Of a stretch of DNA of 64,000 bases, positions 33,852-42,530 are shown in pieces. Where the stretch lies: contig NZ_DJUW01000028.1 of assembly GCF_002440635.1 (NCBI RefSeq), positions 62,001 to 126,000 of the forward strand, given 5' to 3'. This stretch comes from Novosphingobium sp. UBA6272. GTDB taxonomy: Bacteria; Pseudomonadota; Alphaproteobacteria; Sphingomonadales; Sphingomonadaceae. The notes beneath the pieces were generated by a model. That model worked only from the letters and a program-made list of their open reading frames with translations, was not told the DNA's origin and ran no database searches. Every line of letters starts with the position of its first letter. Position 1 is the stretch's first letter. The position numbers were made by a program, and so were the translations under genes.

Positions 33852-35936
33852 CTAGAACTTCACCCGCAGGGTCGCCTTGGCGTTCAGCGGCTTGCCGGTC
33901 GAAATGTTGTTGTCGGTGTGCGCTGCCGGGAAATAGTCGGCGTCGGTCAGGTTCTCGACATTGACCTGCAGGCTGACTGTGTCGGTCAGGTTCAGAAACG
34001 CCGCCGCATCGATCCGGGTGAAGGCCGGCAGGCGCACCGTGTTGCTGATCGTCGCGAATTGGCTCGACTGGTGGATCACGCCGAGGCCAAGACCGAACCG
34101 CTTGGAGAAATTGTAACGGGCCCAGCCCGAGGCCTGATGGCGCGGCAGTTGCGCCAGCTTGCGGCCGGCCGGGGCGGCAGCGGTGGTGGCGCTGATTTCG
34201 CCATCCTGAAACGCATAGCCAAGCGACAGGTCCAGCCCCGGCGCGAGATGGCCGACCAGCGCGAGCTCGAGTCCCTCGGTCCGGCTCTTGCCGCTTTGCA
34301 CGACCAGACCGCTGACCGGATCGGTGGCACGGGTGTTGTTGCGATCCAGCCGGAAAACGGCGCCAGTAAAGGCCAGAGCATCGCTGATGTCCCATTTCAC
34401 CCCGGCTTCGAGATTGCGGAACTCTTCGGGCGCCAGTGCTTCGGTGGTCGCATCAAGAACGGTGAACTGGTCGCCAGACTGCGGCAGGAAGCTCTTGGCA
34501 TAGCTGGCGTATAACGAAACGTTTTCGCGCGGCTTGAGGATCAGGCCGACTCGCGGAGACCACTTGCCGTCGGTCCGATCTCCGGCAAAGCCGTTGACGA
34601 GGTTGACCGAACTGATCTTGAAGCGGTCATAGCGAAGTCCGCCGACGATCTTGACGTGATCGCCGATGTCGATCTGGTCCTGGGCATAGACCGACCAGAA
34701 GCTGGCGTCGGAATTGCTGGCGCTCGTCAAAGTGGGGAAAGTCACCAGAGGAACGGTGATCCGCTCGGCCAGCGTAACGGTCGCGCCCGATGGGAACACG
34801 GCATTATGGCGGTCGGCCAGGGTTGACTGGTCGCCGGCCTCGAACCCGAGCAGCAGGGTGTGGCCGATCCCGCCGGTATCGCCCTTCCACACCAGGTTGC
34901 CCTGGCCGATCAGGTTTTCGCGCACGGCGCCGCTGTTGTAGCCGGCAAGGACCACGGTGTTGGTCGCGGTGTTGACGGGCGCGTTCGGATAGACGTTTTG
35001 ATAGAACTTGTCGTAATGGGCATATTGCACGGAGATGTTGGCGCTCAGGCTGCCCGAGAATTCGTGGTCGATCCGCCCGTGGACCAGGTGCGCGGTCACC
35101 TCGCTGAAATTGGTTGCGGGTGAGCCGAACAGGGTCTCGTCATAGCCGGTCAGCGGCAGACCGCCGCGCGAAGGCACGCCGCGATCGGTCAGGCGGCGGT
35201 CCTCGACATATTCGTAGGTCAAGGTCGCGGTGGTCGCTTCGCCCAGCTTCGCGCCCAGCGTGGGGGTGACGCCAAAGAAGTGGCCTTCATAGTCCTGGCG
35301 GTGGTTGTTGAAGGCTTCGTAAGTGGTGTTGAAGCGCAGGCCGAGGTTCTCGCCCAGCGGTGCGCCAAGGTCGACGGCCCCGGACCAGGCCCCAAGCGTA
35401 TCGACCCCTCCGGAGACCGAGCCCTTGAGCCGGTCGAACTCGGGCGCTTTGGACACCCGGTTGATCACCCCGCCGCCGCCGCCGCGGCCGAAGATCAGGG
35501 CATTGGCGCCTTTCAGCACTTCAACGCGCTCGATATTGTAAAGCGGGCGGTAGTACTGCGCGTCGTCGCGGATCCCGTCGACGAAGAAATCGGCGGTGCT
35601 GCTCTGTCCGCGCAGGGTAATCTGGTCGCGGTGGCCTTCGCCCTGGCCGAGGGTCACCCCGGGCACGAAGCGCAGCGCATCGCCCAGGGTGACGATGCCC
35701 TGGTCGTCCAACTGCTCGCGGCTGATCACCGTGACAGCCTGGGGTACGTCGACCAGCGGGGTATCGGTCTTGGTCGCTGTCGGGGTCTTGTCGAGGTCAT
35801 AGCCATCGGAGCGGCCATAGACGATGATCGTAGGTGCCTCGTCTTCAGCCCGCGCCGGCGCCGCCCAGCCCGCACTGGCCAGTGCGGCGGTGGCGGCCAG
35901 GACAAGACGGAGACGGAGCGAGGAGGGCATGGACAA
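33852..35936 (-). CDS. TonB-dependent siderophore receptor
   Basis: A 694-residue outer-membrane receptor with a signal peptide (about residues 1-30, ending APARAED), a plug domain carrying TPLVDVPQAVTVISREQLDD and GQSSTADFFVDGIRDDAQYYR, and a 22-strand barrel ending in an aromatic-terminated strand, ATLRVKF. VPQAVTVISREQLDDQ and VDGIRDDAQYY are typical of siderophore receptors such as those for catecholates or hydroxamates. Two Fur-box-like sites lie upstream, so it is probably repressed by iron. Confidence 0.87.
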   Translation of the reverse strand: MSMPSSLRLRLVLAATAALASAGWAAPARAEDEAPTIIVYGRSDGYDLDKTPTATKTDTPLVDVPQAVTVISREQLDDQGIVTLGDALRFVPGVTLGQGEGHRDQITLRGQSSTADFFVDGIRDDAQYYRPLYNIERVEVLKGANALIFGRGGGGGVINRVSKAPEFDRLKGSVSGGVDTLGAWSGAVDLGAPLGENLGLRFNTTYEAFNNHRQDYEGHFFGVTPTLGAKLGEATTATLTYEYVEDRRLTDRGVPSRGGLPLTGYDETLFGSPATNFSEVTAHLVHGRIDHEFSGSLSANISVQYAHYDKFYQNVYPNAPVNTATNTVVLAGYNSGAVRENLIGQGNLVWKGDTGGIGHTLLLGFEAGDQSTLADRHNAVFPSGATVTLAERITVPLVTFPTLTSASNSDASFWSVYAQDQIDIGDHVKIVGGLRYDRFKISSVNLVNGFAGDRTDGKWSPRVGLILKPRENVSLYASYAKSFLPQSGDQFTVLDATTEALAPEEFRNLEAGVKWDISDALAFTGAVFRLDRNNTRATDPVSGLVVQSGKSRTEGLELALVGHLAPGLDLSLGYAFQDGEISATTAAAPAGRKLAQLPRHQASGWARYNFSKRFGLGLGVIHQSSQFATISNTVRLPAFTRIDAAAFLNLTDTVSLQVNVENLTDADYFPAAHTDNNISTGKPLNAKATLRVKF

Positions 35937-35942
35937 TCCTTA

Positions 35943-35959
35943 TTGCGAATGATTTGCAA
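35943..35959. promoter_or_regulatory. Fur-box-like palindrome 1
   Basis: TTGCGAAT-G-ATTTGCAA is an almost perfect 8-1-8 dyad, one mismatch, seven bases upstream of the siderophore receptor start. Its position and AT-rich core fit an iron-responsive operator; binding is inferred. Confidence 0.5.
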
Positions 35960-35975
35960 GAACGAAAGTGCCGAT

Positions 35976-35994
35976 AATGAGAATGACTCGCATT
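35976..35994. promoter_or_regulatory. Fur-box-like palindrome 2
   Basis: AATGAGAATGACTCGCATT is a 9-1-9 dyad with seven of nine pairs, close to the AATGAGAATnATTCTCATT-like Fur site of proteobacteria. It lies 40 bases upstream of the receptor start, in the divergent region shared with arsC. Confidence 0.55.
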
Positions 35995-36076
35995 GACAAG
36001 AATCAAATTTGGCGGCGGCCACTTTTCATCGCCGCGGTCCCGGTCTAGGCGCGCGGCAGCAACCAAGGAGGCGGCG

Positions 36077-36421
36077 ATGAAAGCGACCATCTGGCACAAT
36101 CCGGCTTGCGGCAATTCGCGCAAGACGCTGACGATTCTGCAGGAAAGCCCCGGCGTGGAGCTGACCGTGGTCGAATATCTGGTCGATCCGCCGAGCGCCG
36201 CAAAGCTGGCGCAGCTCTATCGCGACGCCGGCCTTACCCCGCAGCAGGGCCTGCGCCTGCGCGGCACCGATGCGGATGAGCGCGGCTTGCCCGAGGCCAG
36301 CGATTCGGTGGTACTGGCGGCGATGGTTGCCGAACCGAAGCTGATCGAGCGTCCGCTGGTCGAGACTGACAAGGGCGTGCGGCTCTGCCGCCCGCAGGAC
36401 AGGGTGCTCGAGATTCTCTAG
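36077..36421 (+). CDS. arsC: Arsenate reductase (ArsC/Spx-type thioredoxin fold)
   Basis: A 114-residue protein starting MKATIWHNPACGNSRKTL, with the catalytic Cys11 in CGNS. It has LRLRGTDADERGLPEAS in the middle and a RPLVETDKGVRLCRP strand at the C-terminus, matching glutaredoxin-dependent ArsC. AAGGAGG lies just upstream of ATG 36077. It has no arsB or arsR neighbour here. The stop overlaps the MFS gene end by four bases. Confidence 0.85.
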   Translation: MKATIWHNPACGNSRKTLTILQESPGVELTVVEYLVDPPSAAKLAQLYRDAGLTPQQGLRLRGTDADERGLPEASDSVVLAAMVAEPKLIERPLVETDKGVRLCRPQDRVLEIL

Positions 36422-37776
36422 GTCCGGCGCTGGCCGATCAGATCGTCGTCGCGGGTCAGGCCTTTCAGGCCCAGCACTACCACGGCCAGACACAGCAGCT
36501 CTATGACGCCAAAGCCGATCCACGGTGAATGACCATAGAGCCAGACCCCGATTGCCGGAGCGACGATATAGGCCGCGCCGTTGACCGAAGCGACGATCCC
36601 GGCCGACTGGCTTTGCTCGGCCCGGCTGACCGCCAGCGAGGCCCCGGCGGTAAAGCCCGGACGGAAAAGGCCAAAGCCCAGCGAGATCAGCGCCACGGCG
36701 ATCGTGATCGCATGGAGGTTGCCCGCAACCGAAAGGATCGCGGCACCGACGGCGGCCAGCGAAATTCCCCACAGGCAGGATGCGCGCGGGCCCAGATGCA
36801 GGACCGGGATCAGGCCCCATTGCGCCAGCAGCGTGGCCAGCGCACCAGAGGTCATGACCAGGCCGACCGGACCAGCGCCTTCGCTGGGATTTGCGCGCAG
36901 TCCCAGCCGGTCAAGCACGAGGAAGCCGACCAGCCCCATCACCGCGGCCTGGGCGTGGCCGCCCAGCAGGCCAGCGATCATCCAGGGCCGCAGCCGCTGG
37001 TCGAACCAGCTGAGCTTGGGCACTGCACCGGATTCGGTTACTGCGCCCTCGTCACTGTCGCTAGGCATCGGCCGGCTGTCGGAGCTGGCGCTGAACGGCG
37101 CGGCGATCACGTCGCCCTTGGCGGCATAGGCCGGGGTATCGTCGGGCAGGCGCAGGCGCAGCGCGATCAGCACGGCCACCGCGATCAGGGTGAAGGCCAG
37201 GAACGGCCCGACCAGCCCAACGCCGGGCAAGATGAAGAACGGCGCCAGGGTCGGCCCTATAACCGTCCCCAGGCCAAAGCTGGAGGAGATCAGCGAGAGC
37301 GATTTGGTCCGCTCGACCCGGCTGGTCCGGCTTGCGACATAGGCCTGAACCGCCGGCGGCGCAGCTGAACCGAACCCGCCGTAGAGCGAACGGCATACCG
37401 CGAACAGGATCAGGGTGCCGATCGCGGAAAGAATTCCGTTGAGCCCCAGCCACAGCGCCAGACCGCATAGCCCGAAGCTGAAGATGAATCCGGTCAGGCC
37501 GATCGCCATCATCGCCTTGCGGCCGCGCCGATCGGACCGGCGGGCCCACATCGGGGCGCAGATCATCCACAGCAGTGCCGACCAGGTATAGGCCAGGCTG
37601 ATCCAGAAATCGTGGACCTTCAGCGCGGTGCCGATCGAGGGCATCACCGATTGCATCGCGGTGTTGCCGGCGGCGGTGACCAGCGAGACGGTGAACAGCA
37701 GCACCAGCCGCCCGCTCGGCAAGCTGGCCGTGCCGGCGCCCGTGCTGTCCAGTCGGGTTGGGTCCGCTCGGTTCAT
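36418..37776 (-). CDS. MFS transporter
   Basis: A 452-residue protein from ATG 37776 with 12 membrane segments in two bundles. MWARRSDRRGRKAMMAIGL is motif A, and the middle loop (about ASSDSRPMPSDSDEGAV) is long and charged. The TTG start at 37812 would add 12 residues. It belongs to the TetA/multidrug-type MFS group by motif; its substrate is unknown. Confidence 0.8.
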   Translation of the reverse strand: MNRADPTRLDSTGAGTASLPSGRLVLLFTVSLVTAAGNTAMQSVMPSIGTALKVHDFWISLAYTWSALLWMICAPMWARRSDRRGRKAMMAIGLTGFIFSFGLCGLALWLGLNGILSAIGTLILFAVCRSLYGGFGSAAPPAVQAYVASRTSRVERTKSLSLISSSFGLGTVIGPTLAPFFILPGVGLVGPFLAFTLIAVAVLIALRLRLPDDTPAYAAKGDVIAAPFSASSDSRPMPSDSDEGAVTESGAVPKLSWFDQRLRPWMIAGLLGGHAQAAVMGLVGFLVLDRLGLRANPSEGAGPVGLVMTSGALATLLAQWGLIPVLHLGPRASCLWGISLAAVGAAILSVAGNLHAITIAVALISLGFGLFRPGFTAGASLAVSRAEQSQSAGIVASVNGAAYIVAPAIGVWLYGHSPWIGFGVIELLCLAVVVLGLKGLTRDDDLIGQRRT

Positions 37777-37871
37777 CGTTTTGTCGCTAAGCCTGTCGCT
37801 CACGCCTTGCAATGGGCAGGCAAATTTGAGAAGGGCGAGCCCCCACGAAAGAAGTCAGGCTAATATATTTA

Positions 37872-38498
37872 ATGATCTCCACCGATATTGTGCAACCGGA
37901 GCTGGGCGATCGGATCAAGCGCCGGATCATGCAGGCTCTGGGGCCGTGGGGTGTTTTCCTGCAAGGCTTCATCGAACATCCGGTGATGGTCGGCTCGATC
38001 ATCCCGTCCTCGCGCTTCACAATCCGCAAGATGCTGGCGCCGGTCAAATGGAACGAGTGCAAGCTGTTCGTCGAGTACGGCCCGGGCGTGGGGACCTTCT
38101 GCCGCCCGGTGCTGGAACGCCTGCCGCGCGATGGCATGCTGATCGTGATCGATACCAACCCGCTCTACATCGACTACCTCAAGGCCACAATCGCGGATTC
38201 GCGGTTCGTCCCGGTGCTCGGCTCGGCCGCGGACGTCGAGGCCATCGTCCGCGCCCACGGCCATGACCATGCCGACTATGTGCTGTCCGGACTGCCGTTC
38301 TCAACCCTGCCCGATGGAGTCGGCCCGGCGATTGCCGCAGCGACCCACCGCGTGCTGCGTCCCGGCGGAGCCTTCCTGGTCTACCAGTTCAGCGCCAAGG
38401 CTCGCGACTATATGGCGCGGCACTTCAGCCGGATCGATGCCGGTTTCGAAGCGCTCAACGTATTGCCCTGCAAGCTGTTCTGGGGCTGGAAAGACTAG
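37872..38498 (+). CDS. SAM-dependent methyltransferase, PmtA-like
   Basis: A 208-residue class I methyltransferase with the SAM motif LFVEYGPGVGTFCRPVLERL and IVIDTNPLYIDYL, plus an N-terminal amphipathic stretch (GVFLQGFIEHPVMVGSIIPS) seen in phospholipid N-methyltransferases and related rRNA-type family members. Its likely role is methylation of phosphatidylethanolamine, in which case it would feed phosphatidylcholine and choline pools. Substrate by inference only. Confidence 0.65.
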   Translation: MISTDIVQPELGDRIKRRIMQALGPWGVFLQGFIEHPVMVGSIIPSSRFTIRKMLAPVKWNECKLFVEYGPGVGTFCRPVLERLPRDGMLIVIDTNPLYIDYLKATIADSRFVPVLGSAADVEAIVRAHGHDHADYVLSGLPFSTLPDGVGPAIAAATHRVLRPGGAFLVYQFSAKARDYMARHFSRIDAGFEALNVLPCKLFWGWKD

Positions 38499-38520
38499 AG
38501 CGGCAACCTCACGTCCTTTT

Positions 38521-38537
38521 GGCGGGCGCAGCCCGCC
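38521..38537. other. Perfect 7-bp stem hairpin between convergent genes
   Basis: GGCGGGC-GCA-GCCCGCC lies between the methyltransferase and GbdR-like genes. On the plus strand TTTT precedes it; no T-run follows on either strand. It may help 3' end formation of both transcripts. Confidence 0.4.
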
Positions 38538-38573
38538 AGCAATAAATCCTCCGAAATGCGGCCCTCGAATCAC

Positions 38574-39539
38574 CTAGCGCTCGGAACTTGGGCTTCGCCC
38601 AAATGCCGCTCGATAGGACCGCGCGAAATGGGTGCCCGAGGAAAAGCCAGTCGCCACCGCCACTTCCAGCATCGAGAGTCCGGTCTTCTGGATCAATTGG
38701 CGGGCGCGCTGCAGCCGCAGCTGCCGGTAATAGCGCCCCGGCCGGCTTCCTTGCTCTGCCGCGAACAGCCGCTCCAACTGGCGCAATGAAAGACCGGCCA
38801 CCTCTGCCAGTTCGCTGAGTGACAGAGGGTTTTCCAGGTTCGCTTCCATCGCCGAAATAACATCGAGCAGCCGCGGATTGCGCACCCCGGTACGCTGCGA
38901 CAGGTCAAGCCGCTGCGGTCCGGCGGCTTGACGCGCCGAATGGTGCAACATCTGGTCCGCGACTTGAGCCGCCAGGTCTCGACCGAAATCCATCGAGATG
39001 AAGTGGATCATCAGATCGAGCGGCGCGGTCCCGCCCGAGCAGGTGAAGCGGCTGCCGTCGATCTCGAAAATGCTCTTGGTCACTTCCAGCGCCGGATAGT
39101 TTTCCGCCAAGGTTTCGAGATCTTCCCAGTGTCCGGTGCAGCGCCGGCCTTCAAGCAGGCCGGCATCGGCCAGAATGATGCTGCCCGAACAGACGCTGCC
39201 GATCAGGCAATCGCGCCGAGATAGCCGGCGCAATTGCGCGGCGAGCGCGGGATTGATCCGGTCGTAAGCGTCGATCCCGGCGCAGACCACCACCGCATCA
39301 AACTCACCCGCCTGCGCCAGTGCGCCGTCGACCTCGACGAGCGTGCCGTTGCTGGCTCGCACCGGGCCGCCATCGCTGCTTAGCGTGCTCCAGCGGTACA
39401 GTTCGCTTTCGCGCATTCGGTTGGCGACCCGCAGCGGCTCCAGCGCAGCGGTGAACGGCATCATCGAGAAATCCGGAACCAGCACGAAAGCAAAGCTTCG
39501 CGGCCAGTTCGATTGCGTGCGATATGTTGAAGCGCTCAC
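38574..39539 (-). CDS. GbdR-like AraC-family regulator with DJ-1/PfpI sensor domain
   Basis: A 321-residue protein: an N-terminal class I amidotransferase-like domain (about residues 13-180, LVPDFSMMPFTAALEPLRVA onward) and a C-terminal AraC helix-turn-helix (LSLSELAEVAGLSLRQLERLF and GRYYRQLRLQRARQLI). This is the layout of Pseudomonas GbdR and its relatives, where glycine betaine or dimethylglycine activates methylamine catabolic genes. It is transcribed away from the mtbC-like operon. The start codon is GTG 39539. Its ligand is inferred from family and context. Confidence 0.65.
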   Translation of the reverse strand: MSASTYRTQSNWPRSFAFVLVPDFSMMPFTAALEPLRVANRMRESELYRWSTLSSDGGPVRASNGTLVEVDGALAQAGEFDAVVVCAGIDAYDRINPALAAQLRRLSRRDCLIGSVCSGSIILADAGLLEGRRCTGHWEDLETLAENYPALEVTKSIFEIDGSRFTCSGGTAPLDLMIHFISMDFGRDLAAQVADQMLHHSARQAAGPQRLDLSQRTGVRNPRLLDVISAMEANLENPLSLSELAEVAGLSLRQLERLFAAEQGSRPGRYYRQLRLQRARQLIQKTGLSMLEVAVATGFSSGTHFARSYRAAFGRSPSSER

Positions 39540-39557
39540 GGTTTATGCCAAATGCTC

Positions 39558-39584
39558 ATGTCGAAATCAGTCTATAATATGTCG
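39558..39584 (+). promoter_or_regulatory. Direct repeats 21 bp apart, candidate AraC-type operator
   Basis: ATGTCG occurs at 39558-39563 and at 39579-39584, spacing 21 bp, or two helical turns, as AraC-family dimers prefer. A TATAAT sequence lies between them at 39573-39578. It sits in the divergent gap between the GbdR-like gene and the corrinoid operon. Confidence 0.35.
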
Positions 39585-39661
39585 TTTTTGGGACACACGG
39601 ACAAGGGCCTTTACCGCATAGTCTGGCAACCCCGGGGCACACCGTAGAACGAGGATGCACA

Positions 39662-40345
39662 ATGGCCGACGAAGAAATCATCTTGCGCGACCTGAACGAC
39701 GCCGACCTGGTCGAGCAGATGAAGGACGATTTGTACGACGGCCTGGCCGATGAAGTGCATGAAGGCACCCAGATCCTGCTCGAACGCGGTTGGGATGCCA
39801 ATGACGTGCTGTCCGAAGCCCTCGTCGAAGGCATGCGGATCGTCGGGATCGATTTCCGCGACGGGATCCTGTTCGTTCCCGAAGTGCTGCAATGCGCCGG
39901 CGCGATGAAGGCGGGCATGGAACTGGTCCGCCCGATCCTGACCGCCAGCGACAACAAGACCAGCCTGGGCACTTACGTGATCGGCACGGTCAAGGGCGAC
40001 ATTCACGATATCGGCAAGAACCTGGTCGGCATGATGCTCGAAGGTGCAGGCTTCGAAGTGGTCGATCTGGGGATCAACAACCCGGTCGACAACTATCTGG
40101 CCGCGATCGACAAGCACAATCCGTCGATCCTGGGCATGTCCGCCCTGCTCACCACCACGATGCCTTACATGGGCGTGGTGATCGAAGAGCTAGACAAGCG
40201 CGGGATCCTGAAGAACCTGCCGGTGATGGTCGGCGGCGCGCCGCTCAACCAGGAATTCGCCGACGCGATCAACGCGACCTCCTATGGCCGCGATGCGGCC
40301 GTCAGCGCCGAGCTGGCCAAGGCGCTGGTCGGCAAGAACCGGTAA
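39662..40345 (+). CDS. Corrinoid (B12-binding) protein, MtbC/MttC-like
   Basis: A 227-residue protein with an N-terminal helical cap (about residues 1-95) and a Rossmann B12-binding domain with the DxHxxG motif as DIHDIGKN (Asp113, His115, Gly118), then LLTTTMPYMGVVIEEL. It would carry the methyl group on cobalt between an MttB-type methyltransferase and the pterin-dependent methyltransferase. It is the first gene of a dense operon that continues to the MttB gene, and ends one base before the DUF1638 gene. Confidence 0.9.
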   Translation: MADEEIILRDLNDADLVEQMKDDLYDGLADEVHEGTQILLERGWDANDVLSEALVEGMRIVGIDFRDGILFVPEVLQCAGAMKAGMELVRPILTASDNKTSLGTYVIGTVKGDIHDIGKNLVGMMLEGAGFEVVDLGINNPVDNYLAAIDKHNPSILGMSALLTTTMPYMGVVIEELDKRGILKNLPVMVGGAPLNQEFADAINATSYGRDAAVSAELAKALVGKNR

Positions 40346-40346
40346 C

Positions 40347-41063
40347 ATGAGCGAAACCGCTGCTCGCCGGACCGGTGGCCGCCAGGCCAGGCTGGGCCGC
40401 CGGGCGCGGCCGCAGGAAGCCGAGGCGCTGGCGCCGGAAGCGCTGGTCACCACCAGCGCCAATCCCGATGGACCAGTGTTGGTGCTGGCCTGCGGCGCGA
40501 TTGCCAACGAGATCATTGCCCTGCGCGAGCAGCTGGGCGTTACCGACGATGCGATGGTCCTCCATTGCCTGCCCGCCGAATTGCACAACCGCCCCGGCCA
40601 GATCGCGCCGCGGGTCGATGCTTTCCTGAGCGAACATCGCCACAAGTATTCGCGGGTGATCCTGGGCTATGGCGATTGCGGCACCGGCGGCGCGCTCGAC
40701 AAAGTGCTCGAACGGCACGAGGCAAGCCGCCTGCCGCATGCGCACTGCTATGAATTCTTTGCCACCAAGCCGCGCTTCAACCAGATCTCCGATGCCGAGA
40801 TCGGCAGCTATTTCGTAACCGATTTCCTGGTCCGGCATTTCGACCGCCTGGTGTGGGAAGGTTGCGGCCTCGACACCCGACCCGAGATGCTTGAGACCTA
40901 TTTCGGCAACTACAAGGACCTGGTTTACCTGGCCCAGACCGAAAACCCGGCGCTTCAGGCGAAGGCGCAGGAAGCGGCCGAGCGGCTTGGCCTCAACTAT
41001 GTCTATCACCTGGTCGGCTATGGCGATCTGGCCGATGCGATCCGGGATGCCGCCGATGTATAG
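40347..41063 (+). CDS. DUF1638 protein
   Basis: A 238-residue protein with the family blocks VLVLACGAIANEIIAL and GYGDCGTGGALDKVLERH, and a C-terminal TRPEMLETYFGNYKDLVYL. DUF1638 genes occur beside corrinoid methyltransferase clusters in anaerobes and alphaproteobacteria, but the function is unknown; the conserved Cys and His residues could bind metal. The N-terminus is Arg/Gly-rich (ARRTGGRQARLGRRARPQ). It starts one base after the corrinoid protein gene ends. Confidence 0.83.
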   Translation: MSETAARRTGGRQARLGRRARPQEAEALAPEALVTTSANPDGPVLVLACGAIANEIIALREQLGVTDDAMVLHCLPAELHNRPGQIAPRVDAFLSEHRHKYSRVILGYGDCGTGGALDKVLERHEASRLPHAHCYEFFATKPRFNQISDAEIGSYFVTDFLVRHFDRLVWEGCGLDTRPEMLETYFGNYKDLVYLAQTENPALQAKAQEAAERLGLNYVYHLVGYGDLADAIRDAADV

Positions 41064-41496
41064 CGTGCGGCTGTGGTCGGTGCGGCATTCGCGCCGGATG
41101 GAATGGCTTTACAACACTTTCAACCCGCTGGTGGTCAAACTGCTGCGCGGGGTGGTGAAAGTGTTCGGGCGACGGCTCGACAAGCCGATCACCAAGGCCG
41201 AAGCCCTGGCCAAGGGCTTCTTCTTCGATTGCAAGATGTGCGGCGATTGCGCGCTGTCCAGGACCGGGATGTCATGCCCGATGAACTGCCCCAAGACCCT
41301 GCGCAACGGCCCCTGTGGCGGAGTGCGCGAGAACGGCCACTGCGAAGTGAAGCCGGAAATGCGCTGCGTTTGGGTGGCCGCTTGGGACGGGGCTTCGCGA
41401 ATGAAGAATGGCGATGTGATCCGGGAAACCAATTTTGCGCTCGATCACCGGCTGAAGGGCCAGAGTTCGTGGCTGAAGATGGCCCGCGATGACTGA
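41056..41496 (+). CDS. MetV-like protein (MTHFR C-terminal zinc/iron-sulfur domain)
   Basis: A 146-residue protein with a Cys-rich block at CKMCGDCALSRTGMSCPMNC and then GPCGGVRENGHCEV, the signature of the MTHFR C-terminal family (MetV of acetogens), which holds an iron-sulfur or zinc site and partners MetF. The next gene is MetF-like, overlapping it by eight bases, so a MetVF-type complex is likely. The start is ATG 41056, overlapping DUF1638 by eight bases. It is encoded as a separate gene rather than fused. Confidence 0.82.
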   Translation: MYSVRLWSVRHSRRMEWLYNTFNPLVVKLLRGVVKVFGRRLDKPITKAEALAKGFFFDCKMCGDCALSRTGMSCPMNCPKTLRNGPCGGVRENGHCEVKPEMRCVWVAAWDGASRMKNGDVIRETNFALDHRLKGQSSWLKMARDD

Positions 41497-42520
41497 CCGC
41501 GCGCAGATCGATGCCGAAGGGCTCAACCCCGGCGATCCGCTGCCGATGCTGCCCGGCCATGTCTCGCACGGGCGCTTCGAACGCGTCCTGCGCGCCGGCC
41601 ACTTCGCAGTTTCGACCGAGATCGCGCCGCCGGATTCGGCCGACCCGGACGAAGTGCTGCGCCGCGCCGCGCTGTTCGATGGCCATGTCGATGCGATCAA
41701 CGCCACCGATGGATCGGGCGCCAATTGCCACATGTCGAGCCTTGCGGTCTGCGCGCTGCTGACCCGCGAAGGCTATTCGCCGATCATCCAGATATCCTGC
41801 CGCGATCGCAACCGGATCGCGATCCAGGGCGATCTGCTCGGCGCATCGGCGCTGGGGGTCTGTTCGGTGCTGTGCCTGTCGGGCGACGACGTTTCGGTGG
41901 GCGATCACCCCGAGGCAAAGCCGGTGTTCGATTTCGATTCGGTGTCGCTGCTACAAACCGTGCGGACCTTGCGCGACGAAAGCCGGTTCCTGTCGGGCCG
42001 CCAGCTTGATCTTCCGCCGCGCCTGTTTCTGGGCGCCTCGATCAATCCCTTCGCCCCGCCTCACACCGCGCGGGTCGACCAGTTCGCCAAGAAAGTCGCC
42101 GCCGGCGCGCAATTCGTCCAGTCGCAGTATTGCTTCGACGTGGACATGGCCCGCGAATTCATGGCCCGTTCGCGCGATCTGGGGCTGACCGAGCGCTGCT
42201 TTGTCCTGATGGGAGTAGGCGTGCTCGCTTCGGCCAAGACAGCCAGGTGGCTGCGCAGCGCGATCCCCGGCGTGCATATTCCAGATGCCGTGATCCGCCG
42301 CCTTGAACAGACCGAAAAGCCCAAGGCCGAAGGCCGCCGGATTGCCATCGAGCTGATGCAGCAACTGGCCGAGATCGACGGGATCAGCGGCGTCCATCTG
42401 ATGGCTTTCAAACAGGAAGAATGGGTTGGCGAGATCGTCACCCAATCGGGCGTGCTGCAAGGACGCAAGCCTTGGGCGCCCGCGCACCTCGCACACCTCA
42501 AACAACCCGCTTCAGCCTAA
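41489..42520 (+). CDS. Methylenetetrahydrofolate reductase-like protein (MetF-type)
   Basis: A 343-residue TIM-barrel protein: VSTEIAPPDSADP at residues 41-53 is the family's substrate/FAD opening, followed by ATDGSGANCHMSS, ISCRDRNRIAIQGDLLGA and the C-terminal EIDGISGVHLMAF. It interconverts 5-methyl- and 5,10-methylene-THF. With the MetV-like neighbour and the pterin methyltransferase downstream, I infer it oxidises methyl-THF here. The barrel is about 50 residues longer than E. coli MetF. Confidence 0.82.
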   Translation: MTDRAQIDAEGLNPGDPLPMLPGHVSHGRFERVLRAGHFAVSTEIAPPDSADPDEVLRRAALFDGHVDAINATDGSGANCHMSSLAVCALLTREGYSPIIQISCRDRNRIAIQGDLLGASALGVCSVLCLSGDDVSVGDHPEAKPVFDFDSVSLLQTVRTLRDESRFLSGRQLDLPPRLFLGASINPFAPPHTARVDQFAKKVAAGAQFVQSQYCFDVDMAREFMARSRDLGLTERCFVLMGVGVLASAKTARWLRSAIPGVHIPDAVIRRLEQTEKPKAEGRRIAIELMQQLAEIDGISGVHLMAFKQEEWVGEIVTQSGVLQGRKPWAPAHLAHLKQPASA

Positions 42521-42530
42521 GGGAAACCCG

